DNA of 64,000 nucleotides from an uncultured Bacteroidota bacterium (GTDB lineage: Bacteria > Bacteroidota > Bacteroidia > Chitinophagales > Saprospiraceae), in NCBI GenBank assembly GCA_902609095.1, contig CACLQQ010000002.1:1-64000 (forward strand). The letters are read 5' to 3'. The stretch's first letter is position 1. Every line of letters begins with the position of its first letter. The notes beneath the pieces were generated by a model. That model was not told the DNA's origin. It worked only from the letters and a program-made list of their open reading frames with translations, and did no database searches. Below, one piece after another: positions 29,515 to 43,529 of the stretch. The position numbers and the translations under genes are program-made.

Positions 29515-31032
29515 TCAAACGAGAATATCGTGGATTAACTTACCTGCCACATCTGTCAAACGGAATGGCCTTCCTTGAAATTGATATGTAAATGCCTCAT
29601 GATCAAATCCCAATTGATTAAGTATGGTTGCATGAATATCGTGTATGGAAGTTTTATCACCGACAACATTATATCCGATCTCATCGGTCTCACCATATGC
29701 TCCACCTGACTTAATACCTCCTCCGGCCATCCACATAGTAAAAGCATCTGGGTGATGATCTCGACCAGTGTATAATTGCTCTACTCCATTCCTATTTTCT
29801 TGCATTGGTGTACGTCCAAATTCACCACCCCAGATTACCAGTGTTTCGTCAAGAAGACCACGCTGTTTAAGATCCAATAGCAACGCAGCTATGGGCTTGT
29901 CCGTATCCCGGCATTTATTAATGTGTCCAATTTCTAAAGCTGTGTCCTTACCTACACCATGGGTGTCCCAACCCCAATCATACAGTTGAACAAATCGAAC
30001 ACCTTTTTCTACAAGTTTTCGGGCAAGCAGTACATTATTGGCGAATGATTCATTACCTGGTTGTGTCCCATACATATCATGGATGTACTGGGGCTCCTTA
30101 CTGATATCCATAACTTCAGGAACGGATATCTGCATACGAAAAGCCATTTCGTATTGGGAAATTCTTGCCACCGTTTCCGGATCATTGAACTCTTCGTAAG
30201 TTAATCTATTGACATCATTAATCGCATCAATGGCCATTCTACGAATATTTCGTGTGGTCCCTTCAGGGCTGCCAAGATATAAGACTGGATCACCCTTTGA
30301 TCGACAATGGACACCTTGATAAACAGAAGGAAGAAATCCACTCCCCCAAACCTGTTTTCCGGCATCCGGGTAGACTCCGCCTGAGGTAAGTACTACAAAT
30401 CCAGGCAGATTCTCATTCTCTGATCCAAGGCCATAAGTGACCCAACTACCCAAAGATGGTCGTCCCAGTTGAGAACTCCCAGTATGCATCATGAGTTGTG
30501 CAGGTGCATGATTGAACTGATCGGTGTGTATCCCCCTAATGAAACTGACCTCATCTACTACTTGTCGGAAATGAGGAAGGTGTTCTGACAGCCATGCACC
30601 TGATTCACCATATTGTGCAAATTTCGCTTGACTTCCCAACATTTTGGGAACACCTCTTATGAAGGCAAACTTCTTTCCATTAAGTAAGGAAGGCGGACAC
30701 TCTTGTCCATGCAATTGATTCAGAACTGGTTTGTAATCAAACATTTCAAATTGTGAGGGCGCACCAGCCATATGTAAATAAATCACAGACTTGGCTTGGG
30801 CTACAAAATGAGGACTTTGGGGCTTTAGTGGATTGAAATCTGGAAATGAGGAAAAACTCCTTTGCAACTTATTTGATTCATCAGATTTTAAATGACAACC
30901 GGGCAAAAGAGTTCCCATTGCAAGTGTACCAAGACTCAATCCAAATTTCTGAAGAAAAACCCTACGAGTATTAAGCTCACTTTGTTTGAGCAGATGTTCG
31001 CTTAGTAATTTTTGTGGATCGACTTTATTCAT
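29515..31032 (-). CDS. DUF1501 (sulfatase-like) protein with Tat-type leader
   Basis: TRRVFLQKFGLSLG; SVIYLHMAGAPSQFEMFDYKP, FVQLYDWGWDTHG, ETLVIWGGEFGRTPM; ATGA overlap with upstream gene. Confidence 0.95.
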   Translation of the reverse strand: MNKVDPQKLLSEHLLKQSELNTRRVFLQKFGLSLGTLAMGTLLPGCHLKSDESNKLQRSFSSFPDFNPLKPQSPHFVAQAKSVIYLHMAGAPSQFEMFDYKPVLNQLHGQECPPSLLNGKKFAFIRGVPKMLGSQAKFAQYGESGAWLSEHLPHFRQVVDEVSFIRGIHTDQFNHAPAQLMMHTGSSQLGRPSLGSWVTYGLGSENENLPGFVVLTSGGVYPDAGKQVWGSGFLPSVYQGVHCRSKGDPVLYLGSPEGTTRNIRRMAIDAINDVNRLTYEEFNDPETVARISQYEMAFRMQISVPEVMDISKEPQYIHDMYGTQPGNESFANNVLLARKLVEKGVRFVQLYDWGWDTHGVGKDTALEIGHINKCRDTDKPIAALLLDLKQRGLLDETLVIWGGEFGRTPMQENRNGVEQLYTGRDHHPDAFTMWMAGGGIKSGGAYGETDEIGYNVVGDKTSIHDIHATILNQLGFDHEAFTYQFQGRPFRLTDVAGKLIHDILV

Positions 31033-33767
31033 TTATTTAGGAATTCATCTAAATTAAGAACTGCATTTGCTACAGTAGTAAGTGCATCCATCTCAGCATT
31101 CAAATATTTATCATCATTTTGAGACTTAAATGATGTTAAAGATCTCTTATATAGATTTTGTAAAACTAAACCTTTATCATCTGCAATGTCTTTACCCATT
31201 GCCAACTTATATGCGAAAGATATCTGATCCTTTAACTCTCCGCCACCCTCATTTTTCATTCTTTGAGCAAGGTGTTCAGATGCCTCTACAAATACCGGAT
31301 CATTTAGAGTAACAAGAGCTTGTAGCGGTGTATTTGTTCTGATTCTCCTGGAAACGCAGACTTGTCTGGCTGATAGATCGAATGTCTCCATGGAAGGATA
31401 AAGAGCCGAACGTTTGATCATTGTATATATTGCTCTTCGGTATTGATCTTCACCTTCACTACGGATCCATGATTCAGTATTATAAGGAGTTTGCCATACA
31501 TTTTCTGGTTGCGGCGGCATTACCGGTCTTCCATACATTTTGTTACTCAACAAACCACTAACCATCAATGCCTGATCTCTTACTTGTTCTGCACTCAATC
31601 TTATCCGTGGACTTCGAGAAAGATATTGATTGGAAGGATCCTTCGCTTGAGATTCAGTTGATGTGATGGAGGATTGTTGATAAGTTTCAGATAATAATAT
31701 TTTCTTTATCAAGTCTTTAATACTCCACTCATCCTCATACATCCAGGTATAGGCCATCCAATCCAATAATTCCAAATGGGTAGGAGGTACTCCTTGTGAT
31801 CCAAGATCTTCCACAGTCAGCGCAATACCCTGACCAAAAATTTGCTCCCAAACCCTATTAACAAATGTCCTTGAAGTTAACGGATTACCTTCGTCAACTA
31901 TCCATTTGGCGAAGGCCAGTCTATCAGGATCGCTGGTACTATTGATTTGAGGTAGAACTTCTGGAACCTTGGGAAATACTTCTTCTTTATGTATTTGCCA
32001 ATTACCACGATCAAAAACATGAGTTCTTCGCTTTCGACTATCAGGATTCTCTGTCATAATCAATGTATGGTCATGCTTCGACTCTAACAGATCGTAATAT
32101 TCCCTTTTGTAAAATCTATGTTTTATATCAGTCTTGCCAGGAAAATTTTGAGAAAGATAGTACCAATCCATCATGATACCAGGACTATCTTCCAGATCTA
32201 ATGAAGGATTTTGATATTCGAGAAAGATGTCGTGATTCCCACTTACCTCCTTTATGGGTATTTCTATAATCTCGTAACCTTCTGTTGATTTTTTCAAATT
32301 GGTCTCTGCAATGACCTCCCCTTGTGGGTAATCAATATGCACAAAAAGTTTTCCCCCATATTGCGTGGTATAAGCTCTCATGAGAAGAACTTCTATCTGT
32401 GTTAGTGGAACATTTGGAATTCTTGCCACTCCATCCTTACGCAATCCCAGGTATTTTGTGTCATATAATGCAGAATTCACATATTGATCCGCTTCTATAG
32501 AATAAATCACTGGTTGAACGGTCCTAACAAATTTTTCTATTTCTTGACTCTTCTGCTTTGTATCCACTAATTGAATCCATTCAGTCAAGTCATCGAGTTT
32601 TTGTTGACTTAATGTATCTAGGAAATAAAGTACGGGATAGTCAGGATTAGTGTCTGCATCTCTAGTATTATTCAGAAATGCCATAGATTGATAAAATTCT
32701 TTATGTGGAAATGGATCATAAGGGTGTCCATGACATTGGACACATGCCATGGTGGTACCTAATAGACCTTCCCATGTAGTGCTCACCCGATCCATCACAG
32801 CCTTGATACGATATTCTTCGTTGTCAGTACCTCCCTCGTCATTAGTTGAAGTGTTCCTATGAAATCCAGTCGCTACTAATTCTTCATCAGTCGGATTATT
32901 CAAAAGATCACCAGCCATTTGTTCAATAATAAATTGATTATACGGCTTATCCGTATTAAAGGAGCTAATGACGTAATCTCTATAACGCCAGATACTTCGA
33001 TTTTGATCTCGTTCGAATCCTTTGCTATCAGCGTAACGGGCAATATCTAACCACATGCTGGCCCAATTTTCACCAAACGAATTTGAATTTAGAAGTATAT
33101 CAACTACTTCTTCAAAATCTATCTCTTCCGATTCTACATATTTTTTGATTAGTTCTAAAGAAGGTGGAAGCCCTACTATGTCAAAACTTGCACGGCGTAA
33201 CAATTCAGATCGTTCCGCTTTTGAATTTTGCTTGAGTCCAAGCTCTACAAGTTTATCTTGGATGAAATAATCAATAGACCTTGGTGTCATGTTACTCTCT
33301 GAAGATAAGACTGTCAATAAAGATCTCGGCTTCTCATTATCTTGCTTTTTCAATGGATTGTAAGCCCAATGTACTCCCCATTTTACTCCTTGTTTGACCC
33401 AATTCTTAAGTATTATTATCTCTTTCTCGGACAATGGATCGGATCCTTGAGGCATTCTTTCATCAAGATCGTCAGTTGTCAATCGTCTTATGAATTCACT
33501 ATTCTTAATATCTCCGGGAATGATAGCTGGTAATCCTGATTCTGTTACCTCAAGTGCATTGGACCTTGAGATTAAAGAAAAGCCCGCATTCTGCTTTACT
33601 CCACCATGACATGAAATGCAATGCTTGTTTAATATGGGCTTAACTTGAGTGTTATAGTCAATATCGCGAAAAGTATTCCTGTAGATACTTGAAGCAAGTA
33701 AGACAATAACCAAAATTCCGATAATCCATAGAACACGGATCACATAGTTTTTACTTTTAATAGCCAT
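31029..33767 (-). CDS. PSD1/PSCyt1, DUF1549 and DUF1553 domain cytochrome-c-like protein
   Basis: VKPILNKHCISCHGGVKQNAGFSL; ARYADSKGFERDQNRSIWRYRDYVISSFN; FVNRVWEQIFGQGI; CVQCHGHPYDP. Confidence 0.95.
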   Translation of the reverse strand: MAIKSKNYVIRVLWIIGILVIVLLASSIYRNTFRDIDYNTQVKPILNKHCISCHGGVKQNAGFSLISRSNALEVTESGLPAIIPGDIKNSEFIRRLTTDDLDERMPQGSDPLSEKEIIILKNWVKQGVKWGVHWAYNPLKKQDNEKPRSLLTVLSSESNMTPRSIDYFIQDKLVELGLKQNSKAERSELLRRASFDIVGLPPSLELIKKYVESEEIDFEEVVDILLNSNSFGENWASMWLDIARYADSKGFERDQNRSIWRYRDYVISSFNTDKPYNQFIIEQMAGDLLNNPTDEELVATGFHRNTSTNDEGGTDNEEYRIKAVMDRVSTTWEGLLGTTMACVQCHGHPYDPFPHKEFYQSMAFLNNTRDADTNPDYPVLYFLDTLSQQKLDDLTEWIQLVDTKQKSQEIEKFVRTVQPVIYSIEADQYVNSALYDTKYLGLRKDGVARIPNVPLTQIEVLLMRAYTTQYGGKLFVHIDYPQGEVIAETNLKKSTEGYEIIEIPIKEVSGNHDIFLEYQNPSLDLEDSPGIMMDWYYLSQNFPGKTDIKHRFYKREYYDLLESKHDHTLIMTENPDSRKRRTHVFDRGNWQIHKEEVFPKVPEVLPQINSTSDPDRLAFAKWIVDEGNPLTSRTFVNRVWEQIFGQGIALTVEDLGSQGVPPTHLELLDWMAYTWMYEDEWSIKDLIKKILLSETYQQSSITSTESQAKDPSNQYLSRSPRIRLSAEQVRDQALMVSGLLSNKMYGRPVMPPQPENVWQTPYNTESWIRSEGEDQYRRAIYTMIKRSALYPSMETFDLSARQVCVSRRIRTNTPLQALVTLNDPVFVEASEHLAQRMKNEGGGELKDQISFAYKLAMGKDIADDKGLVLQNLYKRSLTSFKSQNDDKYLNAEMDALTTVANAVLNLDEFLNK

Positions 33768-33926
33768 TTATCATTTAAAAAACTATCACCCTACTGTCCA
33801 TAAACAACGAATTAAGTAGAATAGTGGAGTGATACATCTTTTATATTATTAAAAATGGGGTGTGAACTTGATTTCTTTGATATCTTAATCACTGTCAACC
33901 CTTAAAATAAAAAACCAAATAATATT

Positions 33927-34832
33927 ATGCAAATCAAACTAACATTAGTTTTTATGGCTCTCCTGCTGTCAGTCAACGGCTACTGTCAAAATCAGATTAT
34001 TGATTTGTGGGAAGGAGCAATACCAAATTATCTTCAAACAAATGAAATAGAAGAACACGAAATCGACAAGATTTTATGGATTACCAATGTTCAAAAACCG
34101 ACCCTTGCCGTTTATTTGCCATCGAAAGGTAATGCAAATGGAATGGGAGTATTGATTTGTCCCGGAGGAGGTTATCATGGTTTGGCTTACGATTGGGAGG
34201 GAATTGATATTGCGAAATGGTTCAATTCAAAAGGGATAGCAGCATTTGTTTTAAAATATCGACTACCCATATCTAAATCAGTTACCGTCGATCATGAAAC
34301 TCCTCTACTCGATGCTCAGCAGGCTCTGAGAATCGTTAGAAACAATGCTGAGTCTTGGAATGTAAGTTCAAATCAAATTGGGATAATTGGTTTTTCAGCT
34401 GGCGGACACTTAGCTTCTTCAACTGGAACGCACTTCAGATATGCAATTGATTCTGAGAAAGTGAGACCTGATTTTATGATCCTTGTTTATCCTGTAATCA
34501 CAATGGATAAAGCTTATACCCACATGGGGTCTAGAGTTGCATTATTAGGTGATGATCCTGATAAAGAAATAGAGGTTTTATATTCTAACGAATTTCAAGT
34601 GACTAAGGCTACTCCTCCGACTATTCTGATACATTCTATGGATGACGATGTCGTCTCTGTAAAAAACAGTTTGTTATTTTATGAAAGATTAATCAATGCA
34701 GGCGTCCCGACAGAAATGCATTTATATCCCGAGGGTGGACATGGTTATTCATTGGCTTTAGACGATGCACATCTTTCTACTTGGCCGAGCAGGGTCCATG
34801 ATTGGCTGAAACAATTAAAATTTAAAAAATGA
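33927..34832 (+). CDS. Alpha/beta hydrolase (xylan esterase-like)
   Basis: CPGGGYHGLAYDWEG, GFSAGGHLAS nucleophile elbow, IHSMDDDVV, GGHGYS. Confidence 0.9.
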   Translation: MQIKLTLVFMALLLSVNGYCQNQIIDLWEGAIPNYLQTNEIEEHEIDKILWITNVQKPTLAVYLPSKGNANGMGVLICPGGGYHGLAYDWEGIDIAKWFNSKGIAAFVLKYRLPISKSVTVDHETPLLDAQQALRIVRNNAESWNVSSNQIGIIGFSAGGHLASSTGTHFRYAIDSEKVRPDFMILVYPVITMDKAYTHMGSRVALLGDDPDKEIEVLYSNEFQVTKATPPTILIHSMDDDVVSVKNSLLFYERLINAGVPTEMHLYPEGGHGYSLALDDAHLSTWPSRVHDWLKQLKFKK

Positions 34833-35752
34833 TGATTAAATTTCAATATGTTCTTTTCGTTCTGTCATATCTTTTCATTCATTCATCTTGTTGTCCGAAT
34901 AAAGATGAATCATCAAATCTCACAAAACTCTGGATAGATTTGTTTAATGGTGAGGATTTATCTAATTGGACCATTAAAATAGCTGGGCATGATTTAAATG
35001 AAAATTATAAAAACACATTCGTTGTTGAGGATCAAATGATTAGAGTAAAATATGACGAATATGATGAGTTTGATGAGGCATTTGGACATATGTATCATAA
35101 TACACCCTTCAGCCATTATAGATTAGAATTTGATTACCGATTCGTTGGAGAACAAACTAAGGGTGGTGCCGTGTGGAATGTGCGAAATAGTGGTGTTATG
35201 TTACATTCTCAATCCGCTGAAAGTAATGACTATAATCAGGGTTTCCCAGTTTCGATAGAAATGCAATTATTAGGCGGCTTAGGCATAGATAAAGGTACAC
35301 GAACAACAGGAAATGTCTGTACTCCAGGTACGGCGGTAGTAATGGGTGACACGATCAATTATACACATTGTATAAATTCAACGTCAAAGACATACCATGG
35401 AGACCAATGGGTCCATGCCGAAGCGATAGTACATGGTGGTGATGAAATGATTTTTCTAATCCAGGGTGATACAGTTTTGCAGTTTCAGAAACCACAAGTA
35501 GGAGGAGGATTTATAAGTCAATTAGTTGAAGGGCAAGATTGGGATCATTTCGGTATTTCGGATTCTAAAAATAAGTGGATAAATAGAGAAGGGCAAGTTT
35601 TGAATGAGGGGTATATTTCAATTCAAGCAGAGAGTCACCCAATCGATTTCAAGAATATCAGATTAATAGATTTGTGTGGATGTATGGATCCCAATGCTAA
35701 GAATTACAAAAACTACTTTATAAAAAGTGACAGTTCTAAGTGTATTTATTAG
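34829..35752 (+). CDS. DUF1080 (3-keto-disaccharide hydrolase) lipoprotein
   Basis: DLFNGEDLSNWTIKIAGHD, FSHYRLEFDYRF, NSGVMLHSQ, PIDFKNIRLIDL. Confidence 0.9.
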   Translation: MMIKFQYVLFVLSYLFIHSSCCPNKDESSNLTKLWIDLFNGEDLSNWTIKIAGHDLNENYKNTFVVEDQMIRVKYDEYDEFDEAFGHMYHNTPFSHYRLEFDYRFVGEQTKGGAVWNVRNSGVMLHSQSAESNDYNQGFPVSIEMQLLGGLGIDKGTRTTGNVCTPGTAVVMGDTINYTHCINSTSKTYHGDQWVHAEAIVHGGDEMIFLIQGDTVLQFQKPQVGGGFISQLVEGQDWDHFGISDSKNKWINREGQVLNEGYISIQAESHPIDFKNIRLIDLCGCMDPNAKNYKNYFIKSDSSKCIY

Positions 35753-35955
35753 TAGTTGTTGAAATATAAAATAAAGTCTTACGCAAAGACTTTGAATTAA
35801 GATTAATGTGTTTGAAAAAGTAACGAAAACTAAAAAAAGCAAGCAAACTTCTTTACTAACTACCTTTCCTGCTGTCCTAAATGCGTATTACATTGAAACT
35901 GTACAGTCCAAAGTTTCAATGGTTACTCATTATACTTAAAAAAACTTAATGCAAA

Positions 35956-39105
<3,150 letters not shown>

Positions 39106-39341
39106 TTAAGGTAGCTCTAAAATAAAAATTCTACGGAATAGATTGGCATATACAATAAAGACACCCCATATTAGATAATTTCTTATGACTTCCATAAATT
39201 CAAACCCTTGTCCTACACAAGAGCTCACTCTTGTAAGTAACTATGTCAAATACACAAAAATTTTTAGTAAAATTAGATGTGGCTTTTTTATCATTCAAAT
39301 CGGATGCCAAACGATCATTATTGTCTACTTTTTTTCGTTAA

Positions 39342-39503
39342 AATAATCATGCTGTCTCTCTTAGTTTCTTTTTTGTACTAAAAATGGTGATATTAATCAA
39401 CTGTTTCGTTAAGAAAACTCAAAAGACACAGAAGAAACATTTAGACTTAGCAATTAAATTGAAGGAAGAATATTTTAGGAAAAAAATGGAAGTTCATGAA
39501 TAA
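39342..39503 (+). pseudogene. HigB/Gp49-like RelE-superfamily toxin, C-terminal remnant
   Basis: NNHAVSLSFFFVLKMVILINCFVKKTQKTQKKHLDLAIKLKEEYFRKKMEVHE*; upstream frame closed by TAA at 39339; stop overlaps the antitoxin start (ATGAATAA). Confidence 0.65.
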
Positions 39504-39786
39504 ATTAACGTCATTCGAAGATTATCTCGATAAACAAAGAGGAAATAAAGGAACAGAATTTAGATCTAAATTTGATGCCGACTCTTTGGCATTCAGGTTG
39601 GGTATTATGCTTCAACAGGCTCGAAAAGAGGCCAAAATGACCCAAGAACAATTGGCTGAAAGAACAGGAACTAAAAAAGGCTGCAAATCCAGAATCGAAA
39701 TCGGAAAAATCGATATTCAACTAAGAACTTTTTATAAACTCATCGAAATCGGATTGGGTAAGTCGTTGAATATGAGAATTGGATAA
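39496..39786 (+). CDS. HTH Xre-family antitoxin (HigA-like)
   Basis: LGIMLQQARKEAKMTQEQLAERTGTKKGCKSRIEIGKIDIQLRTFYKLIEIGLG. Confidence 0.85.
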   Translation: MNKLTSFEDYLDKQRGNKGTEFRSKFDADSLAFRLGIMLQQARKEAKMTQEQLAERTGTKKGCKSRIEIGKIDIQLRTFYKLIEIGLGKSLNMRIG

Positions 39787-39895
39787 ATGAATCACGACGA
39801 AAACACTATATACCACATCATGACCGCCTATCTGCAGGCTGCACTGCCTACATTTGTATGGCACATTGCAGGCGAGCTAAATAAACAAAAGACAT

Positions 39896-41029
39896 ATGAA
39901 AAAATTAATTTTACTCGGTATTCTAATAAGCATTATCTCATGCAATAAGGATTCTAAAAATGAAATCGGAGCGCAATGGAAGATAGATAAAGCATGGGCA
40001 TGGTATGATGATCAGCCTTGGTTAGTAGGCACTAATTTCAATCCTAGCACAACCATCAATCAATTGGAATTTTGGCAAGAGAATACATTTGACATAGAGG
40101 TAATAGAACGAGAGCTGTCATGGTCTGCAGAACTGGGTATGAATCTCCATAGGGTCTATTTACACAACCTACTTTGGCAACAAGATTCTGTAGGCTTTTT
40201 GGACAGAATTGATCAATATTTATCAATTTCAGATAAATACAATATCAAAACCATGTTAGTTTTACTGGATGATGTATGGCACCCCGTTCCGAAATTAGGC
40301 AAGCAACCTGCTCCAACTCCACATGTACATAACTCAGGCTGGGTACAGGCACCTGGTGCCGCTATACTCAGTGATATGGACAGACATAATGAATTAGAAG
40401 GATATATAAAGGGTGTAATCACAAGATTTGCCAATGATAAGAGGGTCATTGTGTGGGATTTATACAACGAACCAGATAATGTCTCTCAAAATGAAGGAAG
40501 AAAAGATTTAGAAGTTCGAGATAAACATATTTATTCACTTGCCTTGCTCAAAAAGGTCATGACATGGGCTAGAGAAATGAATCCGACACAACCACTGACA
40601 ACAGGGATATGGAAAGGAGACGTGAACCATTGGGGTACACCTGATAGCTTACCTGAGCTCGACAGATACATGCTAGAGAACTCAGATGTTATCTCGTTCC
40701 ACTCTTATGATGGAGATATGAATGTCGTCCAGCAAAAGATAAGTGAACTCAAAAAATATGGTAGACCCATGTTCTGCACCGAATACTTGGCGCGAGGAAG
40801 TGGGAATACATTCGAGTCCGTAATGCCCTTACTGAAGGAAAACAAAATCGGAGCAATAAACTGGGGATTTGTTTCTGGTAAAACGAATACCATCTACCCA
40901 TGGGAGTCGTGGTATAAAACATACACCTCCGAGCCTAAGATATGGCATCATGATATACTCAGAGGTGATGGAACTCCCTACTCTAAAGCAGAAGTACAAT
41001 ACATCTCTAAGATGATTAAGGCAGAATAA
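39896..41029 (+). CDS. Cellulase-like (GH5/GH-A clan) glycoside hydrolase lipoprotein
   Basis: Lipobox IISC; VIVWDLYNEPDN and MFCTEYLARGSG acid/base and nucleophile-type motifs. Confidence 0.8.
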   Translation: MKKLILLGILISIISCNKDSKNEIGAQWKIDKAWAWYDDQPWLVGTNFNPSTTINQLEFWQENTFDIEVIERELSWSAELGMNLHRVYLHNLLWQQDSVGFLDRIDQYLSISDKYNIKTMLVLLDDVWHPVPKLGKQPAPTPHVHNSGWVQAPGAAILSDMDRHNELEGYIKGVITRFANDKRVIVWDLYNEPDNVSQNEGRKDLEVRDKHIYSLALLKKVMTWAREMNPTQPLTTGIWKGDVNHWGTPDSLPELDRYMLENSDVISFHSYDGDMNVVQQKISELKKYGRPMFCTEYLARGSGNTFESVMPLLKENKIGAINWGFVSGKTNTIYPWESWYKTYTSEPKIWHHDILRGDGTPYSKAEVQYISKMIKAE

Positions 41030-41127
41030 GAGCTGATTGCTTTAATTAGTCATCCCCTTTACTGAAATGAATAAATAACTGAGGACAATGATTATGACCC
41101 CAATAAAGACGGTGGGATGTTGTGCGG

Positions 41128-42882
41128 CTACAGCTTCAACGTTCTTACCTCACTATGCTTATAGCCTATTCTGATGGCTTTACTATGGATGTATTTCGAG
41201 CCATCAGCATTGATTGGAGTATCATAGACAATCCAACTATCCCAATCATCTGTGGGCTCAGGAGAGTCTGATAATTGATAGGCAATCGATGAGCCCTCTG
41301 TATTATCAATGATCGTTATTAGGCCTTCTTGATCTATTTGAGGCGTTGTGGTTTTGGGCTGAATCAGATCAGGCCACATGTTTGCTACCATCTCACTCTC
41401 AGGCTGTTCACTATAATCATTGAGTTCGTTCTCCCATAGGTCGATAGCAAACCGCATCCTGATGATTTCATCTCGATAGTTACTATCTGCAATGACATTA
41501 TTCAACTGTAAGGGATCTTCTACGACGATATAGAACTCTTCCTTCGGCTTGGTTTGATTGAACCATATGGCTACATCACCAGATAGCTCTCCCGATTCAT
41601 TCATCTGCAACAACTCCTGCATCATATCCATCTGCCTACGATATCTGACATCCATGTAATTAGGCAGCTCGGGATAATAATTCTTAACGAACAGATAGTT
41701 CTTATCTCTTACAATCCTTACCTTGTCATAATGGAAATCGAGCCGATCTCGCCCTGCATAGACATACTGCCGCTCTTGCTGCGCTCGCTGCGGACCTAAG
41801 AAGGCCTGACCCTGTATATAATCAGGTACCTCTACACCGATAATCGACAACATTGACGGCGCCAGATCAATCATGCTGATCATCTGATCATCAAAGTGTC
41901 GAGTATCCGTTCCTACCGTATATCCCAATACATGATCCTGTAAGTGGGGAGGCACCTTAATAATCAGTGGTACATGGATGCCTGTATCATAGATCTCTCG
42001 CTTCCCCCGAGGTAGCGGGCCACCATGATCACTCCAGAAGACAATGATCGTACTATCCATCAATCCATCTTCCTCTAACTGATCCAAGAGCTGACCGATC
42101 TGACCATCCACTTCCTTGATGTTAGAGTAGTTTCTGGCTACATCTTGGCGTACTATAGGCGTCTCAGGAAAGTGCTGCGGTATTGGCACCAATGAGGCAT
42201 CTACCAGCAGTGAATCTTCTTTCTTAGCCCAGATTCTGGATTCATGTGTTACGACGGTCGAGCGCACATGAAAGAAGGGTTCTCCAGCTTGCCTGTTCCG
42301 CCAATGCCCCTCTAATCCGCACTCATCCCAAGCCGTCATCGGTGGAGCAAACTGGTAATCGGTCTTAGCATTGTTAGAGGTGAAATAACCCTCCCTACGC
42401 ATATACTCTGAGAAAACCTTGACCTCTGATGGTATAACAGCGGAGTACTCTGGCACATTGCCGCCCGTCATATCTTTGAGTCCGATGTCTGAAGCGTATT
42501 TTTCCTTGCTGACACCACCAACATCTTTACCAGTCCTCATATGCATCGTTCCGATGCTCTGAGGATGCATGCCAGTGATGATCCCTGATCTACTCGGCGC
42601 ACATACTCCAGCAATCGTAAAGGCATGCGTATACACCGTACCTCCCAGTGCTATCCGATCAATATTAGGCGTCTCAATTGTACTATCCCCATACATAGGG
42701 ATTGAGGGACTGATATCTTCTACTGATATCCAAAGGATATGAGGTTGTACCTGGGAAACATCATCAACAGACTCATGTTGACAAGAAAACAGTAGGCATA
42801 TAGATATAGAGCATAAGAGTAGTAAGCGCATATTGTAATAGTTCTCCCAGTAATATAACAATTTTCTCCATTCTCGATTCAC
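41128..42882 (-). CDS. Sulfatase (formylglycine-type)
   Basis: HILWISVEDISPSIPMYGD; CAPSRSGIITGMHP (CxPSR); VFWSDHGGPLPRGKREIYDTGIHVPLI; likely start at the MRLLLLCSISICLLFSC lipoprotein leader. Confidence 0.95.
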   Translation of the reverse strand: MNREWRKLLYYWENYYNMRLLLLCSISICLLFSCQHESVDDVSQVQPHILWISVEDISPSIPMYGDSTIETPNIDRIALGGTVYTHAFTIAGVCAPSRSGIITGMHPQSIGTMHMRTGKDVGGVSKEKYASDIGLKDMTGGNVPEYSAVIPSEVKVFSEYMRREGYFTSNNAKTDYQFAPPMTAWDECGLEGHWRNRQAGEPFFHVRSTVVTHESRIWAKKEDSLLVDASLVPIPQHFPETPIVRQDVARNYSNIKEVDGQIGQLLDQLEEDGLMDSTIIVFWSDHGGPLPRGKREIYDTGIHVPLIIKVPPHLQDHVLGYTVGTDTRHFDDQMISMIDLAPSMLSIIGVEVPDYIQGQAFLGPQRAQQERQYVYAGRDRLDFHYDKVRIVRDKNYLFVKNYYPELPNYMDVRYRRQMDMMQELLQMNESGELSGDVAIWFNQTKPKEEFYIVVEDPLQLNNVIADSNYRDEIIRMRFAIDLWENELNDYSEQPESEMVANMWPDLIQPKTTTPQIDQEGLITIIDNTEGSSIAYQLSDSPEPTDDWDSWIVYDTPINADGSKYIHSKAIRIGYKHSEVRTLKL

Positions 42883-42957
42883 ACTTCATAGTTAGAAGGA
42901 TAGGCAAAAAATAGTGAAACACCATTGAATTGAGAGGAATTAGCTATCATTGTTGCT

Positions 42958-43371
42958 ATGATTAAAGTATGTGGAATAGTCCTAAAAGCACCGGGACTCA
43001 TTTCCGTAGTCTTAGAAGGCACACCCGATGATTACCGAGTGATTCCAACGGCATTTGATAAGTTCCAGCTAACCGATGCTAAAAATCAACAGGCAGTAAA
43101 GCGATTCCGAGAGGAGGTATTAGAGTTTTTTGACTATGAGGACTTTCATGCCATCGGCATCAAGGAACGCATGGCGAAAGGGCGCTTTGCAGGGGGCGCC
43201 CTGACCTTCAAAATGGAAGGCCTGCTGCAAACCAGCGATTACCCCGTTAAAATCATCCATGGCAACAGCATTAAGGCAAAAACAAAGAATAAAATCATCA
43301 GGATAGAAGAGGTTAAGAAGTATCAAGAAGATGCTCTTTTGACAGCATTCTATTTATTACATGATCAATAA
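42958..43371 (+). CDS. DUF3010-like protein
   Basis: MIKVCGIVLKAPG...IKERMAKGRFAGGALTFKMEGLLQ resembles the ERMxKGKFAGGAxxFKxE motif of DUF3010. Confidence 0.65.
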   Translation: MIKVCGIVLKAPGLISVVLEGTPDDYRVIPTAFDKFQLTDAKNQQAVKRFREEVLEFFDYEDFHAIGIKERMAKGRFAGGALTFKMEGLLQTSDYPVKIIHGNSIKAKTKNKIIRIEEVKKYQEDALLTAFYLLHDQ

Positions 43372-43529
43372 TTGGTCATATGGCTAAATGTTGGAGTACG
43401 CTATTAGAATGGAGATGTGCATTCATCTCCCCTTAATTGATAGTTTTACATTTAAGTTAGGAACTTTGATTCTTAATGAGATATCATTCCTATTAACATA
43501 TGTATTCCTTTCTTTTCATTAGATGAAAA

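Noticed and set aside
39787-39895. Small ORF or integron attC-like site between the antitoxin and the GH5-like gene
   Set aside because: No R-box/L-box symmetry and no peptide family recognised.
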